Below, piece after piece: positions 1-7,366 of a stretch of 64,000 nt of DNA. The position numbers and the translations under genes were made by a program. Below the pieces are notes generated by a model. It was given only the letters and a program-made list of their open reading frames with translations, did not search any database and was not told the DNA's origin. The DNA is from Bacteroidales bacterium UBA1187. GTDB taxonomy: Bacteria; Bacteroidota; Bacteroidia; Bacteroidales; Paludibacteraceae. Location of the stretch: NCBI GenBank assembly GCA_002309835.1, contig DBYL01000040.1:1644-65643 (forward strand). Reading direction: 5' to 3'. How positions within the stretch are numbered: the stretch's first letter is position 1; each line of letters opens with the position of its first letter.

Positions 1-294
1 GAGTTCGCTATGCACGAGAAGCAGTACCGCGAGTATAAGAGCGGTCTGGCAAAAGAGCAGTTTAATAAAGAGCTGGCGCAGAAGAGGGGAGTGAGCGAGC
101 CTACCCCCAGCCCCTTCCTAAAAGGAGGGGAGAAGGCTGAGAGCCAAGAGTCAAGAGCCAAGAGTCAGGACGACGACCTCGCAGCTGTCGCTTATGCACT
201 TTATCTGGCGGGGAAGAAGCCGAAAGAGGGTACGATCGCGCTGCCGCGCATCAAGCCTACTGCATGGAATCATAAATTTTATACACTTAAATAA
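1..294 (+). CDS. 3' fragment of an unidentified gene, possibly OadG-like
   Basis: The frame is open to the left edge, so the 5' end lies outside the window; the ATG at position 10 may be internal. The last 36 residues (AAVAYALYL, then WNHKFYTLK at the end) resemble, from memory, the C-terminus of OadG-family (oxaloacetate decarboxylase gamma) proteins, which end in a W-x-x-K-x-Y-x-L pattern; this is a weak match. The middle of the fragment (about residues 31-57) is built from two repeat insertions in frame: a GC-rich palindromic element giving PTPSPFLKGG, then four heptamers giving a charged ESQESRAKSQ stretch. The gene is therefore decorated by repeats between its conserved parts. Product assignment is tentative; the coding status of the tail is fairly secure. 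Confidence 0.4.
   Translation, partial: EFAMHEKQYREYKSGLAKEQFNKELAQKRGVSEPTPSPFLKGGEKAESQESRAKSQDDDLAAVAYALYLAGKKPKEGTIALPRIKPTAWNHKFYTLK
100..137 (+). repeat. GC-rich palindromic repeat, copy 1, in frame
   Basis: A C-rich arm (CCTACCCCCAGCCCCTTCC) is followed by a short A-run and a G-rich arm (AAGGAGGGG), so it can fold imperfectly on itself. The second copy is at 45176-45212. Both are read in the same frame, giving PTPSPFLKGG here and PTPDPSLKGR there. This looks like a small mobile palindromic element tolerated inside proteins. Confidence 0.7.
142..169 (+). repeat. heptamer tandem repeat, 4 units, inside a gene
   Basis: Units are GAGCCAA, GAGTCAA, GAGCCAA, GAGTCAG, directly abutting. Because 7 is not a multiple of 3, successive units are read in different frames; the four units (28 bp) together keep the gene open. 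The array begins 5 bp after the palindromic repeat at 100-137. Confidence 0.75.
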
Positions 295-312
295 TCATGA
301 AGGTTCGTGCTA

Positions 313-343
313 ATCGAGTGTAAGTTTGCTTATGCAACTCGAT
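313..343 (+). promoter_or_regulatory. hairpin with possible -7 box upstream of serC
   Basis: ATCGAGT (313-319) pairs with ACTCGAT (337-343), and TAAG (321-324) with CTTA (329-332) in the loop. The loop also holds TAAGTTTG (321-328), which fits the Bacteroidota -7 box TAnnTTTG, but no TTG lies 20 bp upstream. It could be the serC promoter, a leader hairpin or the end of the upstream transcript. Confidence 0.3.
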
Positions 344-375
344 GACGCCGAAACTCCATAATGTAATTTTACATC

Positions 376-1455
376 ATGAAGAAGTACAATTTTAATGCGG
401 GACCGAGTATTCTCCCGCAAGAAGTAATCAAACAAACGGCTGAAGCTGTTATCGATTTTCAAGGTGAGGGTCTGTCCGTACTGGAGATTTCGCACCGCGC
501 GAAGTATTTCCAGCCCATCATGGACGAGGCGGAAGCACTGGTGAAAGAGCTGCTGAACGTGCCGGAAGGTTATCGTGTACTGTTCCTCGGCGGCGGTGCA
601 AGTCTGCAATTCTGCATGGTGCCGTTTAACCTGCTCGAGAAGAAAGCGGCGTATCTGAACACCGGTGTTTGGAGCAAGAAAGCGCTGAAGGAAGCCAAAG
701 GCTTCGGTGAGGCTGTCGAAGTAGCGGCGAGCACGACAGACATCCCGACGGACTACGAGATCCCGCAGGACGCTGATTATTTCCACATCACGACCAACAA
801 CACCATCTTCGGTACCGAGATCAACGATGAGAAACTCGCTGAGATCTACCGCAAGAAAGGTAATGTACCTTTGGTAGCCGACATGAGTTCGGATATCCTG
901 AGCCGTCCGATTGACGTGAGCCAGTACGATATTATCTACGGTGGTGCGCAGAAGAACCTTGCACCGGCCGGTGTGACCTTCGTCATCATCAAAGAGAGTT
1001 GCTTGGGTAAGGTAAGCCGTTATATCCCGACGATGCTGAACTACCAGACGCATATCGAAGGTGGTTCGATGTTCAATACGCCTCCTGTACTGCCTGTTTA
1101 TACGGCGGTGCTGACGCTGCGTTGGCTTAAAGCACACGGTGGCGTGAAATGGATCGAGGAGCGCAATAAAGCGAAAGCAGACCTGCTGTATAAGTGTCTC
1201 GATGAGTCGAAACTGTTCATGCCGACGATCTCGAAGAAAGAGGACCGCAGTCGCATGAATATCTGCTTCGTCTTCAAGCCGGGCTTTGAGGATCTGCAGG
1301 ACGACTTCTTCAAGTTCGCTACAGCCAAGGGCATGGTAGGTATCAAGGGTCACCGTCTGGTGGGCGGTTTCCGTGCTTCCTGCTACAACGCCATGGACCT
1401 CGAAGGCGTGCAGGCATTGGTAGATTGCATTAAGGAGTACGAGAAACTGCATTAA
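376..1455 (+). CDS. serC: Phosphoserine aminotransferase
   Basis: SerC converts 3-phosphohydroxypyruvate and glutamate to phosphoserine and 2-oxoglutarate (PLP-dependent, cytosolic, serine pathway). The 359-residue length is normal for the family. The N-terminal motif NFNAGPSILP (residues 5-14), the GGGASLQF phosphate/PLP segment (72-79) and the PLP lysine K193 in GGAQKNLAPAG are present. serA follows on the same strand 85 bp downstream, so two consecutive steps of serine synthesis are probably co-transcribed, as in Bacteroides. A hairpin lies between the two genes. The start is the first in-frame ATG, with the canonical N-terminus directly after it. Confidence 0.96.
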   Translation: MKKYNFNAGPSILPQEVIKQTAEAVIDFQGEGLSVLEISHRAKYFQPIMDEAEALVKELLNVPEGYRVLFLGGGASLQFCMVPFNLLEKKAAYLNTGVWSKKALKEAKGFGEAVEVAASTTDIPTDYEIPQDADYFHITTNNTIFGTEINDEKLAEIYRKKGNVPLVADMSSDILSRPIDVSQYDIIYGGAQKNLAPAGVTFVIIKESCLGKVSRYIPTMLNYQTHIEGGSMFNTPPVLPVYTAVLTLRWLKAHGGVKWIEERNKAKADLLYKCLDESKLFMPTISKKEDRSRMNICFVFKPGFEDLQDDFFKFATAKGMVGIKGHRLVGGFRASCYNAMDLEGVQALVDCIKEYEKLH

Positions 1456-1497
1456 TATGCCGTACTTCTCTTTTCATCATTCAGAACCAACCAGGAA

Positions 1498-1519
1498 GAA
1501 ATCGGCGCAAGCCGAGTTC
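1498..1519 (+). other. GNRA-loop hairpin between serC and serA
   Basis: GAAATCGGC (1498-1506) pairs with GCCGAGTTC (1511-1519) with one A-G mismatch, closed by a GCAA tetraloop, followed by TTTA. It sits 21 bp before the chosen serA start. It could be an RNA processing or stability element that sets serC/serA ratios; the T-run is too short for a convincing terminator. Confidence 0.45.
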
Positions 1520-1540
1520 TTTACAACACTTGTACATAAA

Positions 1541-2461
1541 ATGAAAGTATTAATAGCAACAGAGAAACCCTTTGCGAAAGTGGCCGTAGATGGCATTCGT
1601 GAGGTGGTAGAGGGTGCCGGTTATGAACTGGCGCTGCTCGAGAAATATACGGATAAACAGCAGTTGTTGGACGCTGTGGCAGACGCCGAGGCACTCATCA
1701 TCCGTTCGGATATCGTGGACGCCGCTGTGCTGGACGCAGCGAAAAAGCTGAAGATTGTTGTTCGTGCCGGTGCAGGTTATGATAACATCGACCTTGACGC
1801 CGCAACGTCACATGGCGTAGTAGCGATGAACACCCCGGGTCAGAACAGCAATGCCGTGGCTGAGTTAGCGCTCGGTCTGATGGTCTTCGCCGTTCGTAAC
1901 CTCTATAACGGTACTTCAGGCACGGAGCTGAAGGGTAAGAAACTCGGTATCCATGCCTTCGGTAACGTGGGTCGTAATGTGGCGCGCATCGCGCAAGGTT
2001 TCGGTATGGACGTCTATGCGTATGACGCTTATTGTCCGGATGAGGCGATGACGGCTGCTAACGTACACCCGCTGCATAGCGCAGAGGAGTTATACAAGAC
2101 TTGCGACATCGTCAGCCTGCACATCCCTGCTACCGCAGAGACGAAGAATAGTATCAACCATGACCTCGTGAACCTCATGCCGAAGGGTGGTGTGCTGGTG
2201 AACACAGCCCGTAAGGAAGTGATCGACGAGGAGGGTTTGATCACCTTGATGCAGGAGCGCACGGACCTCAAGTATATGACCGATATTATGCCGGTTGCGG
2301 ATGCGAAGTTCCGTACGCTTTTCGAAGGACGTTACTTCGCAACGCCAAAGAAGATGGGTGCACAGACCGCAGAGGCGAATATCAATGCCGGAATTGCGGC
2401 TGCTAAGCAGATCGTGGACTTCATCCAAAACGGCAATACACGCTTCCAGGTAAATAAGTAA
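1541..2461 (+). CDS. serA: D-3-phosphoglycerate dehydrogenase, short type
   Basis: SerA oxidises 3-phosphoglycerate to 3-phosphohydroxypyruvate, the first committed step of serine synthesis. I start it at the ATG giving MKVLIATEKPF; an upstream in-frame ATG at 1457 would add 28 low-complexity residues and cover the intergenic hairpin. The protein has 306 residues with no ACT/ASB regulatory domain. NAD-binding GNVGRNVARI is at 141-150, and the substrate Arg lies in NTARKEV (R224). In place of the usual catalytic His (P-H-x-G) the sequence has TPKKMGAQT, i.e. Lys near 270. From memory, Bacteroides SerA has the same TPKKMGAQT, so this is probably a lineage trait rather than damage. Confidence 0.92.
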   Translation: MKVLIATEKPFAKVAVDGIREVVEGAGYELALLEKYTDKQQLLDAVADAEALIIRSDIVDAAVLDAAKKLKIVVRAGAGYDNIDLDAATSHGVVAMNTPGQNSNAVAELALGLMVFAVRNLYNGTSGTELKGKKLGIHAFGNVGRNVARIAQGFGMDVYAYDAYCPDEAMTAANVHPLHSAEELYKTCDIVSLHIPATAETKNSINHDLVNLMPKGGVLVNTARKEVIDEEGLITLMQERTDLKYMTDIMPVADAKFRTLFEGRYFATPKKMGAQTAEANINAGIAAAKQIVDFIQNGNTRFQVNK

Positions 2462-2496
2462 AGGTGAAAGGTGATGGGTTACCGGTTAAGGGATAT
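2462..2496 (+). repeat. degenerate heptamer run after serA
   Basis: Starting directly after the serA stop codon: AGGTGAA, AGGTGAT, GGGTTAC, CGGTTAA, GGGATAT. The first two units are near-identical and the next three drift. The run covers the start of the following gene. Confidence 0.35.
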
Positions 2497-3754
2497 ATTC
2501 GTCTGTTGTCTCCTGGCTTTAAGCGGAGCGGTTTACGCCCATGATATCGTGTGCGTAGGGCTGGCCACGCAGGTGGTGAGAGGAACGGATACGACGTTCG
2601 TCTTCCGCGATGAGATACATCTGAAGTCCACTATCGGTGACGTAGAATGGTACGCCGCCAACGGACAGTGTATCGCGGCCGGCGTAGATGAGATATATCC
2701 TGACGAAGGCGTATACCGCATTAAGAAAGGGCAGGCAATGAGCGGTCCTTTCCGCGTGAAGAAGTACACGGACATCGATAATCTCGCTTTTACGATTGAG
2801 CCTACCTGCGATGCAACGGTGCTGCACGTGACCGGCGATTTTGACAACACACATACGTTTACTGCGGAGTATAACGCTTTGGCGTGGAATGGAGAAGAGT
2901 GGACCGACTCGGCAGCGCAGGTGAGTGGTACGTTAGCGCAGACCTTGTATTTGCCTGCGCTATACGGGCCTACACCTATTAAGCTGTGTTATGACGCAGA
3001 GGAAAGGGCAACCTTAGGTTTGGCTCCGGCTTGCGTAGAAGCGGAACTGAAGGAAGCAGATGTCAAAGCGGTGAAGATGGAGCTGACGTCTCTGGCTACA
3101 GCTCGCGGTAAGGAAGGGGAGAAGAGCAATGAGCTCAACCGTCCTACACGACAAGACATCATCACGGCTACTACGAGCGAGAGTTACAGTGGTGCGTTAG
3201 AAGTTGCGTTCTATAGCAACCCTACGCCCGCAGCGCAGTTCTATCGTTGGACGATATACAAGGCTTCGGTGCCTATCGCTACACGTAATGATAAGGATAT
3301 CCGTTATTCGTTTGCCGAACCGGGTAACTATCGTGTGGTGTGCGCAGTGAACAACCGAGAGTGCGCATCGGACTCCGCGGAGATGCTTGTGAATATCTCG
3401 GAGTCGTACTTGCGCGTGCCGAACTTCTTCACGCCCGGTGGTAGTTGCGGTAACAGCGAGTTCCGCGTGGCCTATCGTTCGCTTAGAGAATTTCATATAT
3501 GGGTGTATAACCGCTGGGGCAAACTCGTGTATGAGTCCACAGACCCTGCCAAAGGGTGGGACGGAACGATCAACGGCCGCATGGCGGCTGATGGCGCGTA
3601 TTTCTACGTGGTACGTGCGTTGGGTACCGATGCCGACAAGAATGCCGGTTATATTGGCCTGAAGGCCTCCTATAAGAAGCAGAAAGCCAGCGGCGGAGCT
3701 ATCGGTGTATATCAGTTATCCGGAGACGTTAATCTTCTACGATGCAGAAGATAA
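2474..3754 (+). CDS. Secreted protein with gliding-type (CHU_C) C-terminal domain
   Basis: Start is ATG 2474 (GTG 2471 is an alternative). There is an N-terminal signal peptide (about residues 1-22, ending near VYA), a middle part with no family I recognise, an Ig/PKD-like strand pattern at about 250-310, and a C-terminal domain from about 315. The last contains VPNFFTPGG, then VYNRWGKLVYES, GWDGTINGR and DGAYFYVV, the signature of the gliding motility-associated C-terminal domain (CHU_C, TIGR04131-type). In T9SS bacteria this domain type serves as a sorting signal, so the product is inferred to be exported through the outer membrane. The N-rich 'TPNGDG' of most family members is changed to TPGGSCG. 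It lies 12 bp after serA, where Bacteroides usually has a DUF1015 gene (from memory). Confidence 0.8.
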   Translation: MGYRLRDIFVCCLLALSGAVYAHDIVCVGLATQVVRGTDTTFVFRDEIHLKSTIGDVEWYAANGQCIAAGVDEIYPDEGVYRIKKGQAMSGPFRVKKYTDIDNLAFTIEPTCDATVLHVTGDFDNTHTFTAEYNALAWNGEEWTDSAAQVSGTLAQTLYLPALYGPTPIKLCYDAEERATLGLAPACVEAELKEADVKAVKMELTSLATARGKEGEKSNELNRPTRQDIITATTSESYSGALEVAFYSNPTPAAQFYRWTIYKASVPIATRNDKDIRYSFAEPGNYRVVCAVNNRECASDSAEMLVNISESYLRVPNFFTPGGSCGNSEFRVAYRSLREFHIWVYNRWGKLVYESTDPAKGWDGTINGRMAADGAYFYVVRALGTDADKNAGYIGLKASYKKQKASGGAIGVYQLSGDVNLLRCRR

Positions 3755-3787
3755 TTGGAAATAGTAAATTGTAAATTGAAAATTTAA
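3755..3787 (+). repeat. AT-rich heptamer repeat filling an intergenic gap
   Basis: TTGGAAA, TAGTAAA, TTGTAAA, TTGAAAA, then TTTAA directly before the ATG of the next gene. The gap between the stop at 3754 and the ATG at 3788 consists only of these units. Confidence 0.65.
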
Positions 3788-5935
3788 ATGAGAAAAAGGA
3801 TTCTAACTATGGCATTAGCCACTACCGTAATGGCAGCGACGGCTGCTACGAACCCGTTCTTTGAGTACCAGAATTGGAAGACGCCGCACGGCACCTATCC
3901 GTTCAACGAGATCCATGCGGAGCATTATATGCCGGCCTTCGACGAGGCAATGAAGCGTGGTCTGCAGGAGATCGACGATATCGTCAATAACCCTGCTGCG
4001 CCTACTTTCGCGAATACCATCGAGGCATACGAGGCTTCGGGCGAGATGTTAGGTATCGTTGCCGGTTGTTTCTACAACCTCACGAGCGCAGAGACCAATG
4101 ATACTTTGCAGCAGATAGAGATGGAGTTGAGTCCGAAGATGTCGGAGTACAGTTCGACCATTCGTCTCAACGAAGGATTGTTCAAACGTATCAAGGCCGT
4201 TTATGACCAGCGCGATAAACTCAAATTGAACAAGGCGCAGCAGAAACTGCTTGAAGACATCTACGACGGTTTTGCTAACAACGGTGCCAACCTCTCGGAT
4301 GAAGAGAAAGAGACCTATCGTCAGTTAAGCGCTAAACTGAGTAAACTGACCCTGCAGTACGGTCAGAACGTGCTGAAGGCTACCAACGCATGGACGATGC
4401 TCATCACGGATGAGGCACTCTTGGCAGGTTTGAATGACGACACCAAGGCTATGCTCAAAGCCAACGCAGAGAAAAAAGGCAAAGAGGGTTGGTTATTGGA
4501 CCTCAAGCCGACGACGCTGCGTCCGGTTCTACAGGATCTGGACAATCGCGACATCCGTCGTGAGATATATATGGCTTCGGCTACGAAATGCTTAGGTGGT
4601 GAGTTTGATAACACCGGAATCATCGTAGAGATCGCAAACACCCGTCTTGCACTGGCGAACCTCTTCGGCAAGAAGAACTACGCAGAGAAGGCGCTGGACA
4701 AGCGCATGGCGGAGAATCCTGAGAATGTTTATAAACTGCTGAACGAGTTACGCGACGCGTACATGCCTGCTGCGCAGGAAGAGGTGCGCGAGTTAGAGGA
4801 GTACGCGCATGCGCACGGTCTCTATGCCGCTCATCTGCAGCCCTGGGATTGGTCGTATTACAGCAAGAAACTCAAACAAGAGAAGTATTCGATCTCTGAT
4901 GACGACCTGCGTCCGTACTTCGAGTTGGAGAGCGTGAAGAAAGGTGTGTTTGGTTTGGCAGAGCGCCTCTATGGTATCAAGTTCAAAGAAAACAAGAAGA
5001 TCCAGGTTTACCACCCGGAGGTAACAGCATACGAGGTATATGACGAGAAGGGTAAGTTCCTGGCCGTTTATTACGCAGACTTCCATCCGCGGGAGGGTAA
5101 GCGTGGCGGCGCATGGATGAATGATTTCCAACCTCAGTTCATCCGCAACAAGAAAGATCATCGCCCGCACATCGTGAATGTAATGAATTTCACCCGTCCG
5201 ACAGCAGACAAGCCGGCGCTCTTCACCTACGATGAGGTACGCACCTTCCTGCATGAGTTCGGTCATGGCTTGCATGGTATGCTCACGCGTTGCCAGTATG
5301 AGTCGCAGAGCGGAACGAATGTGCCGCGTGACTTCGTTGAACTGCCGTCTCAGTTCAATGAGAACTTCATTGACGAGAAAGAGTTCCTCGATACATTTGC
5401 CAAGCATTACGTAACCGGAGAGGCACTGCCGCAGGAGTTATTGGATAAGATGCATGCTTCGCAGACCTATCACGCCGCTTATGCGTGTGTGCGTCAGTTG
5501 AGTTTCGGTTATCTCGATATGGGCTGGCACAGCCTGGAGAAACCGTTTGAGGTCAATGAGGCTATCGGTACCATCGAGTCCGTTATCCGCTTCAGCGACA
5601 AGGCGATGGAGCAGGTACAGGTAATGCCGACTGTTCCGGGTACACAGATGGCCGGTTCGTTCACGCACATCTTCTCCGGCGGTTACGCAGCAGGCTACTA
5701 CAGCTATAAATGGTCTGAGTTATTAGATGCCGATGCCTTCTCCGTCTTCAAAGAAGCACAGAAGAAGAGCGGCACTATCTTCGACAAGAAAGCGGCGAAA
5801 CGCTTCCGCGAGAATATCTTAGAGAAGGGTGGTACGGAGAAAGCGATGGATCTGTACAAACGTTTCCGTGGCGGAGAACCTACAATCAACGCCCTCTTGG
5901 AGCGCGATGGTATCAAAGCAAAGGAGATAAAATAA
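3788..5935 (+). CDS. M3 family zinc metallopeptidase (Dcp/oligopeptidase A-like)
   Basis: Peptidyl-dipeptidase/oligopeptidase of the M3 (thimet) family; it cleaves short peptides. The protein has 715 residues with an N-terminal signal-like segment (about 1-20, TMALATTVMAATAA), so a periplasmic location is likely. The zinc site HEFGHGLH is at about 489-496, followed by the family-typical RDFVELPSQFNENF block about 35 residues on (metal ligand Glu). The C-terminal FSGGYAAGYYSYKWSE segment contains the Tyr/His region that contacts substrate in this family. Length and order of blocks match Dcp. It ends at a strong terminator. Confidence 0.93.
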   Translation: MRKRILTMALATTVMAATAATNPFFEYQNWKTPHGTYPFNEIHAEHYMPAFDEAMKRGLQEIDDIVNNPAAPTFANTIEAYEASGEMLGIVAGCFYNLTSAETNDTLQQIEMELSPKMSEYSSTIRLNEGLFKRIKAVYDQRDKLKLNKAQQKLLEDIYDGFANNGANLSDEEKETYRQLSAKLSKLTLQYGQNVLKATNAWTMLITDEALLAGLNDDTKAMLKANAEKKGKEGWLLDLKPTTLRPVLQDLDNRDIRREIYMASATKCLGGEFDNTGIIVEIANTRLALANLFGKKNYAEKALDKRMAENPENVYKLLNELRDAYMPAAQEEVRELEEYAHAHGLYAAHLQPWDWSYYSKKLKQEKYSISDDDLRPYFELESVKKGVFGLAERLYGIKFKENKKIQVYHPEVTAYEVYDEKGKFLAVYYADFHPREGKRGGAWMNDFQPQFIRNKKDHRPHIVNVMNFTRPTADKPALFTYDEVRTFLHEFGHGLHGMLTRCQYESQSGTNVPRDFVELPSQFNENFIDEKEFLDTFAKHYVTGEALPQELLDKMHASQTYHAAYACVRQLSFGYLDMGWHSLEKPFEVNEAIGTIESVIRFSDKAMEQVQVMPTVPGTQMAGSFTHIFSGGYAAGYYSYKWSELLDADAFSVFKEAQKKSGTIFDKKAAKRFRENILEKGGTEKAMDLYKRFRGGEPTINALLERDGIKAKEIK

Positions 5936-5956
5936 GGACTAGGGTCCCTATAAAAG

Positions 5957-6065
5957 CGAAAACAGGCGTCATCCCGACGTCTGTTTTTCTTAGGTATTAG
6001 TCTGTTTATTTAAGGTACAAAAAAGATTGGCTTGTTTAATAATGGACTTGTTCTTTTTCAAATCC
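5957..6065 (-). ncRNA. candidate small RNA (promoter to terminator, no gene)
   Basis: A complete minus-strand promoter (6070-6100) points into the gap between two convergent genes, and the palindromic terminator at 5959-5990 ends it about 105 nt later. On the minus strand there is no ATG or GTG in this span; the only possible small frame starts with TTG (23 codons, KKNKSIIKQ...). The RNA would begin with GCGGAUUUGAAAAAG and end in the hairpin. It would be antisense only to the last bases downstream of the M3 peptidase gene. Existence of the transcript is inferred, not shown. Confidence 0.42.
5959..5990. terminator. bidirectional rho-independent terminator
   Basis: AAAACAGGCGTC (5959-5970) pairs with GACGTCTGTTTT (5976-5987) around ATCCC, with one wobble pair. 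There is a T-run on the plus strand and a matching A-run (T on minus) before it, so it can stop both the M3 peptidase transcript and the leftward candidate RNA. Confidence 0.8.
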
Positions 6066-6069
6066 GCTG

Positions 6070-6100
6070 CAAAGATACTGCTTTTTTTCGATATGTGCAA
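6070..6100 (-). promoter_or_regulatory. orphan promoter, minus strand
   Basis: Read on the minus strand: TTGCACAT (TTG at 6100-6098), 20-bp spacer, TATCTTTG (6077-6070) followed by CAGCGG. It matches the other promoters of this window in every element but reads away from the metallophosphoesterase gene, into a gene-free gap. Confidence 0.65.
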
Positions 6101-6152
6101 ATAATTTTTGATGTTTTACAACATATTTTGTAAAGTTGACTTTGCAAAATGC

Positions 6153-6674
6153 CTATTTTCGTTCCAATTCAATGACTTCGAGGTTGTCAATCTTACTGCC
6201 GTCGATGCTAAAACGGAGTAGGGTTTGACAGGGCTGCCAGCCTTGTATTCCGGCCGCTCCAGGGTTCATGGTCAGGAATTTGAACTGAGAATCATATTGT
6301 ACCTTAAGTATATGGCTGTGCCCGCAAACGAAAAGATCGATGCGATGGTTCGGATCATCGTAGTTTTCTATCGCCTTACGGAATATCGGTAGCAACCATG
6401 GGTTATAATGACCGGGATAACCACCGATATGCGTCATGAGGACATTCACATCTTCCACGCGAAAACGATAGAACTCGTCGAGCGTATACCGTACTTCTCC
6501 GCCGTCCATATTCCCATAGACGGCGCGGGTGGGTTTGAACTCCCGCAGACGGCGCAGCACATCGTCTGAACCGATATCTCCGGCATGCCAGATCTCATCT
6601 ACATTCTTGAAATGCTCCAACACACGCTTGTCCAACAGTCCATGCGTGTCACTCAAAACGCCTATACGTGTCAT
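6153..6674 (-). CDS. YfcE-type metallophosphoesterase
   Basis: A 173-residue calcineurin-like phosphoesterase of the small YfcE/MJ0936 type, a bi-metal phosphodiesterase with unknown physiological substrate. Metal-binding blocks occur in order: GVLSDTHG (5-12), HAGDIGS (about 31-37), YGNMDG (about 54-59), THIGGYPGHY (about 81-90) and CGHSHI (about 117-122). Its start overlaps the end of gldF by 4 bp (ATGA), so it is the last gene of the pheT-prfC-MFS-gldF operon. The product is cytosolic; there is no signal peptide. Confidence 0.88.
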   Translation of the reverse strand: MTRIGVLSDTHGLLDKRVLEHFKNVDEIWHAGDIGSDDVLRRLREFKPTRAVYGNMDGGEVRYTLDEFYRFRVEDVNVLMTHIGGYPGHYNPWLLPIFRKAIENYDDPNHRIDLFVCGHSHILKVQYDSQFKFLTMNPGAAGIQGWQPCQTLLRFSIDGSKIDNLEVIELERK

Positions 6675-7336
6675 TTACGGGTGAGTTTATCGATGGTGAA
6701 GATAGAGGCCACGATCGCCACTACTGCCATGGTAACGAAGAAAAGGACGTCGCGTAGGTCAATCACGCCACGCGAGAGAGAAGAGTAATGATCCTGCAGC
6801 AGCACCCAATAGAGGATGAAGCAGGCCAGTGCGCCGGCGATGAAACAGACGATCTGGCTCTTGCTGAATGTAGCGCAGAGCAGACCGATTGCCAGGAAAG
6901 TACCGCTAAGCAGGATAAGCCCGATGAATGAGCCTAAGAACGCACCGCTATCGAGGTTTCCCATGGGTTCTGCCATGTATGCCACTACAAAGTAGTGAAC
7001 GAAGCACGGAAGCAGTCCAATAAGGACTAACGTCCATGCTGCGAAATACTTACCAAGCATAATGCGCGTAAGCGAGATAGGTTTGGTGCGTATCAAGTCC
7101 CATATACCTGTCTGCCGTTCCTCCGCCAGCAGACGCATCGTCAGGGCAGGGCAGAGCAGCATAAAGAGCCAAGGGCTTAGTTGAAAGAGTCCGTCCACTT
7201 GGGCATACCCCGAGTCAATGATATTCCATTGACCGGGGATTACCCAAAGGAAGAGACTGATTGCCAATTGATACAATCCGATAACGATGTACGCAATCGG
7301 CGTAGAGAAATAATATGCGAGTTCCTTACGGAACAT
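6671..7336 (-). CDS. gldF: GldF-like ABC transporter permease
   Basis: A 221-residue membrane protein with about six hydrophobic segments. It begins with MFRKELAYYFSTPIAYIV, the N-terminus shared by GldF permeases, and contains LAEERQTGIWDLIRTKPI, the ABC-2 coupling region. GldF with GldG and the ATPase GldA forms an ABC transporter linked to gliding in Flavobacterium; most Bacteroidales with gldF do not glide. Normally gldG follows gldF directly, but here a phosphoesterase gene follows with a 4-bp overlap and no gldG is in the window. The gap to the upstream MFS gene is filled by heptamer repeats. Confidence 0.82.
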   Translation of the reverse strand: MFRKELAYYFSTPIAYIVIGLYQLAISLFLWVIPGQWNIIDSGYAQVDGLFQLSPWLFMLLCPALTMRLLAEERQTGIWDLIRTKPISLTRIMLGKYFAAWTLVLIGLLPCFVHYFVVAYMAEPMGNLDSGAFLGSFIGLILLSGTFLAIGLLCATFSKSQIVCFIAGALACFILYWVLLQDHYSSLSRGVIDLRDVLFFVTMAVVAIVASIFTIDKLTRK

Positions 7337-7338
7337 GT

Positions 7339-7366
7339 TTAGCGTTTAGTGTTTAGCGATTAGTGC
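7339..7366. repeat. TTAGCGT-type heptamer repeat, 4 units
   Basis: On the plus strand: TTAGCGT, TTAGTGT, TTAGCGA, TTAGTGC. The array fills the 23-bp gap between the MFS gene stop and the gldF start and includes the MFS stop codon. The same unit recurs at 55623-55657 and 57590-57617. Confidence 0.8.

Noticed and set aside
310..1452. A 380-codon open frame on the minus strand opposite serC
   Set aside because: Antisense shadow of serC; no family motif, and it would use up the serC promoter region as its 3' end.
2471..2473. GTG as the start of the CHU_C protein gene
   Set aside because: The ATG directly after it gives the same signal peptide; there is no evidence favouring GTG.
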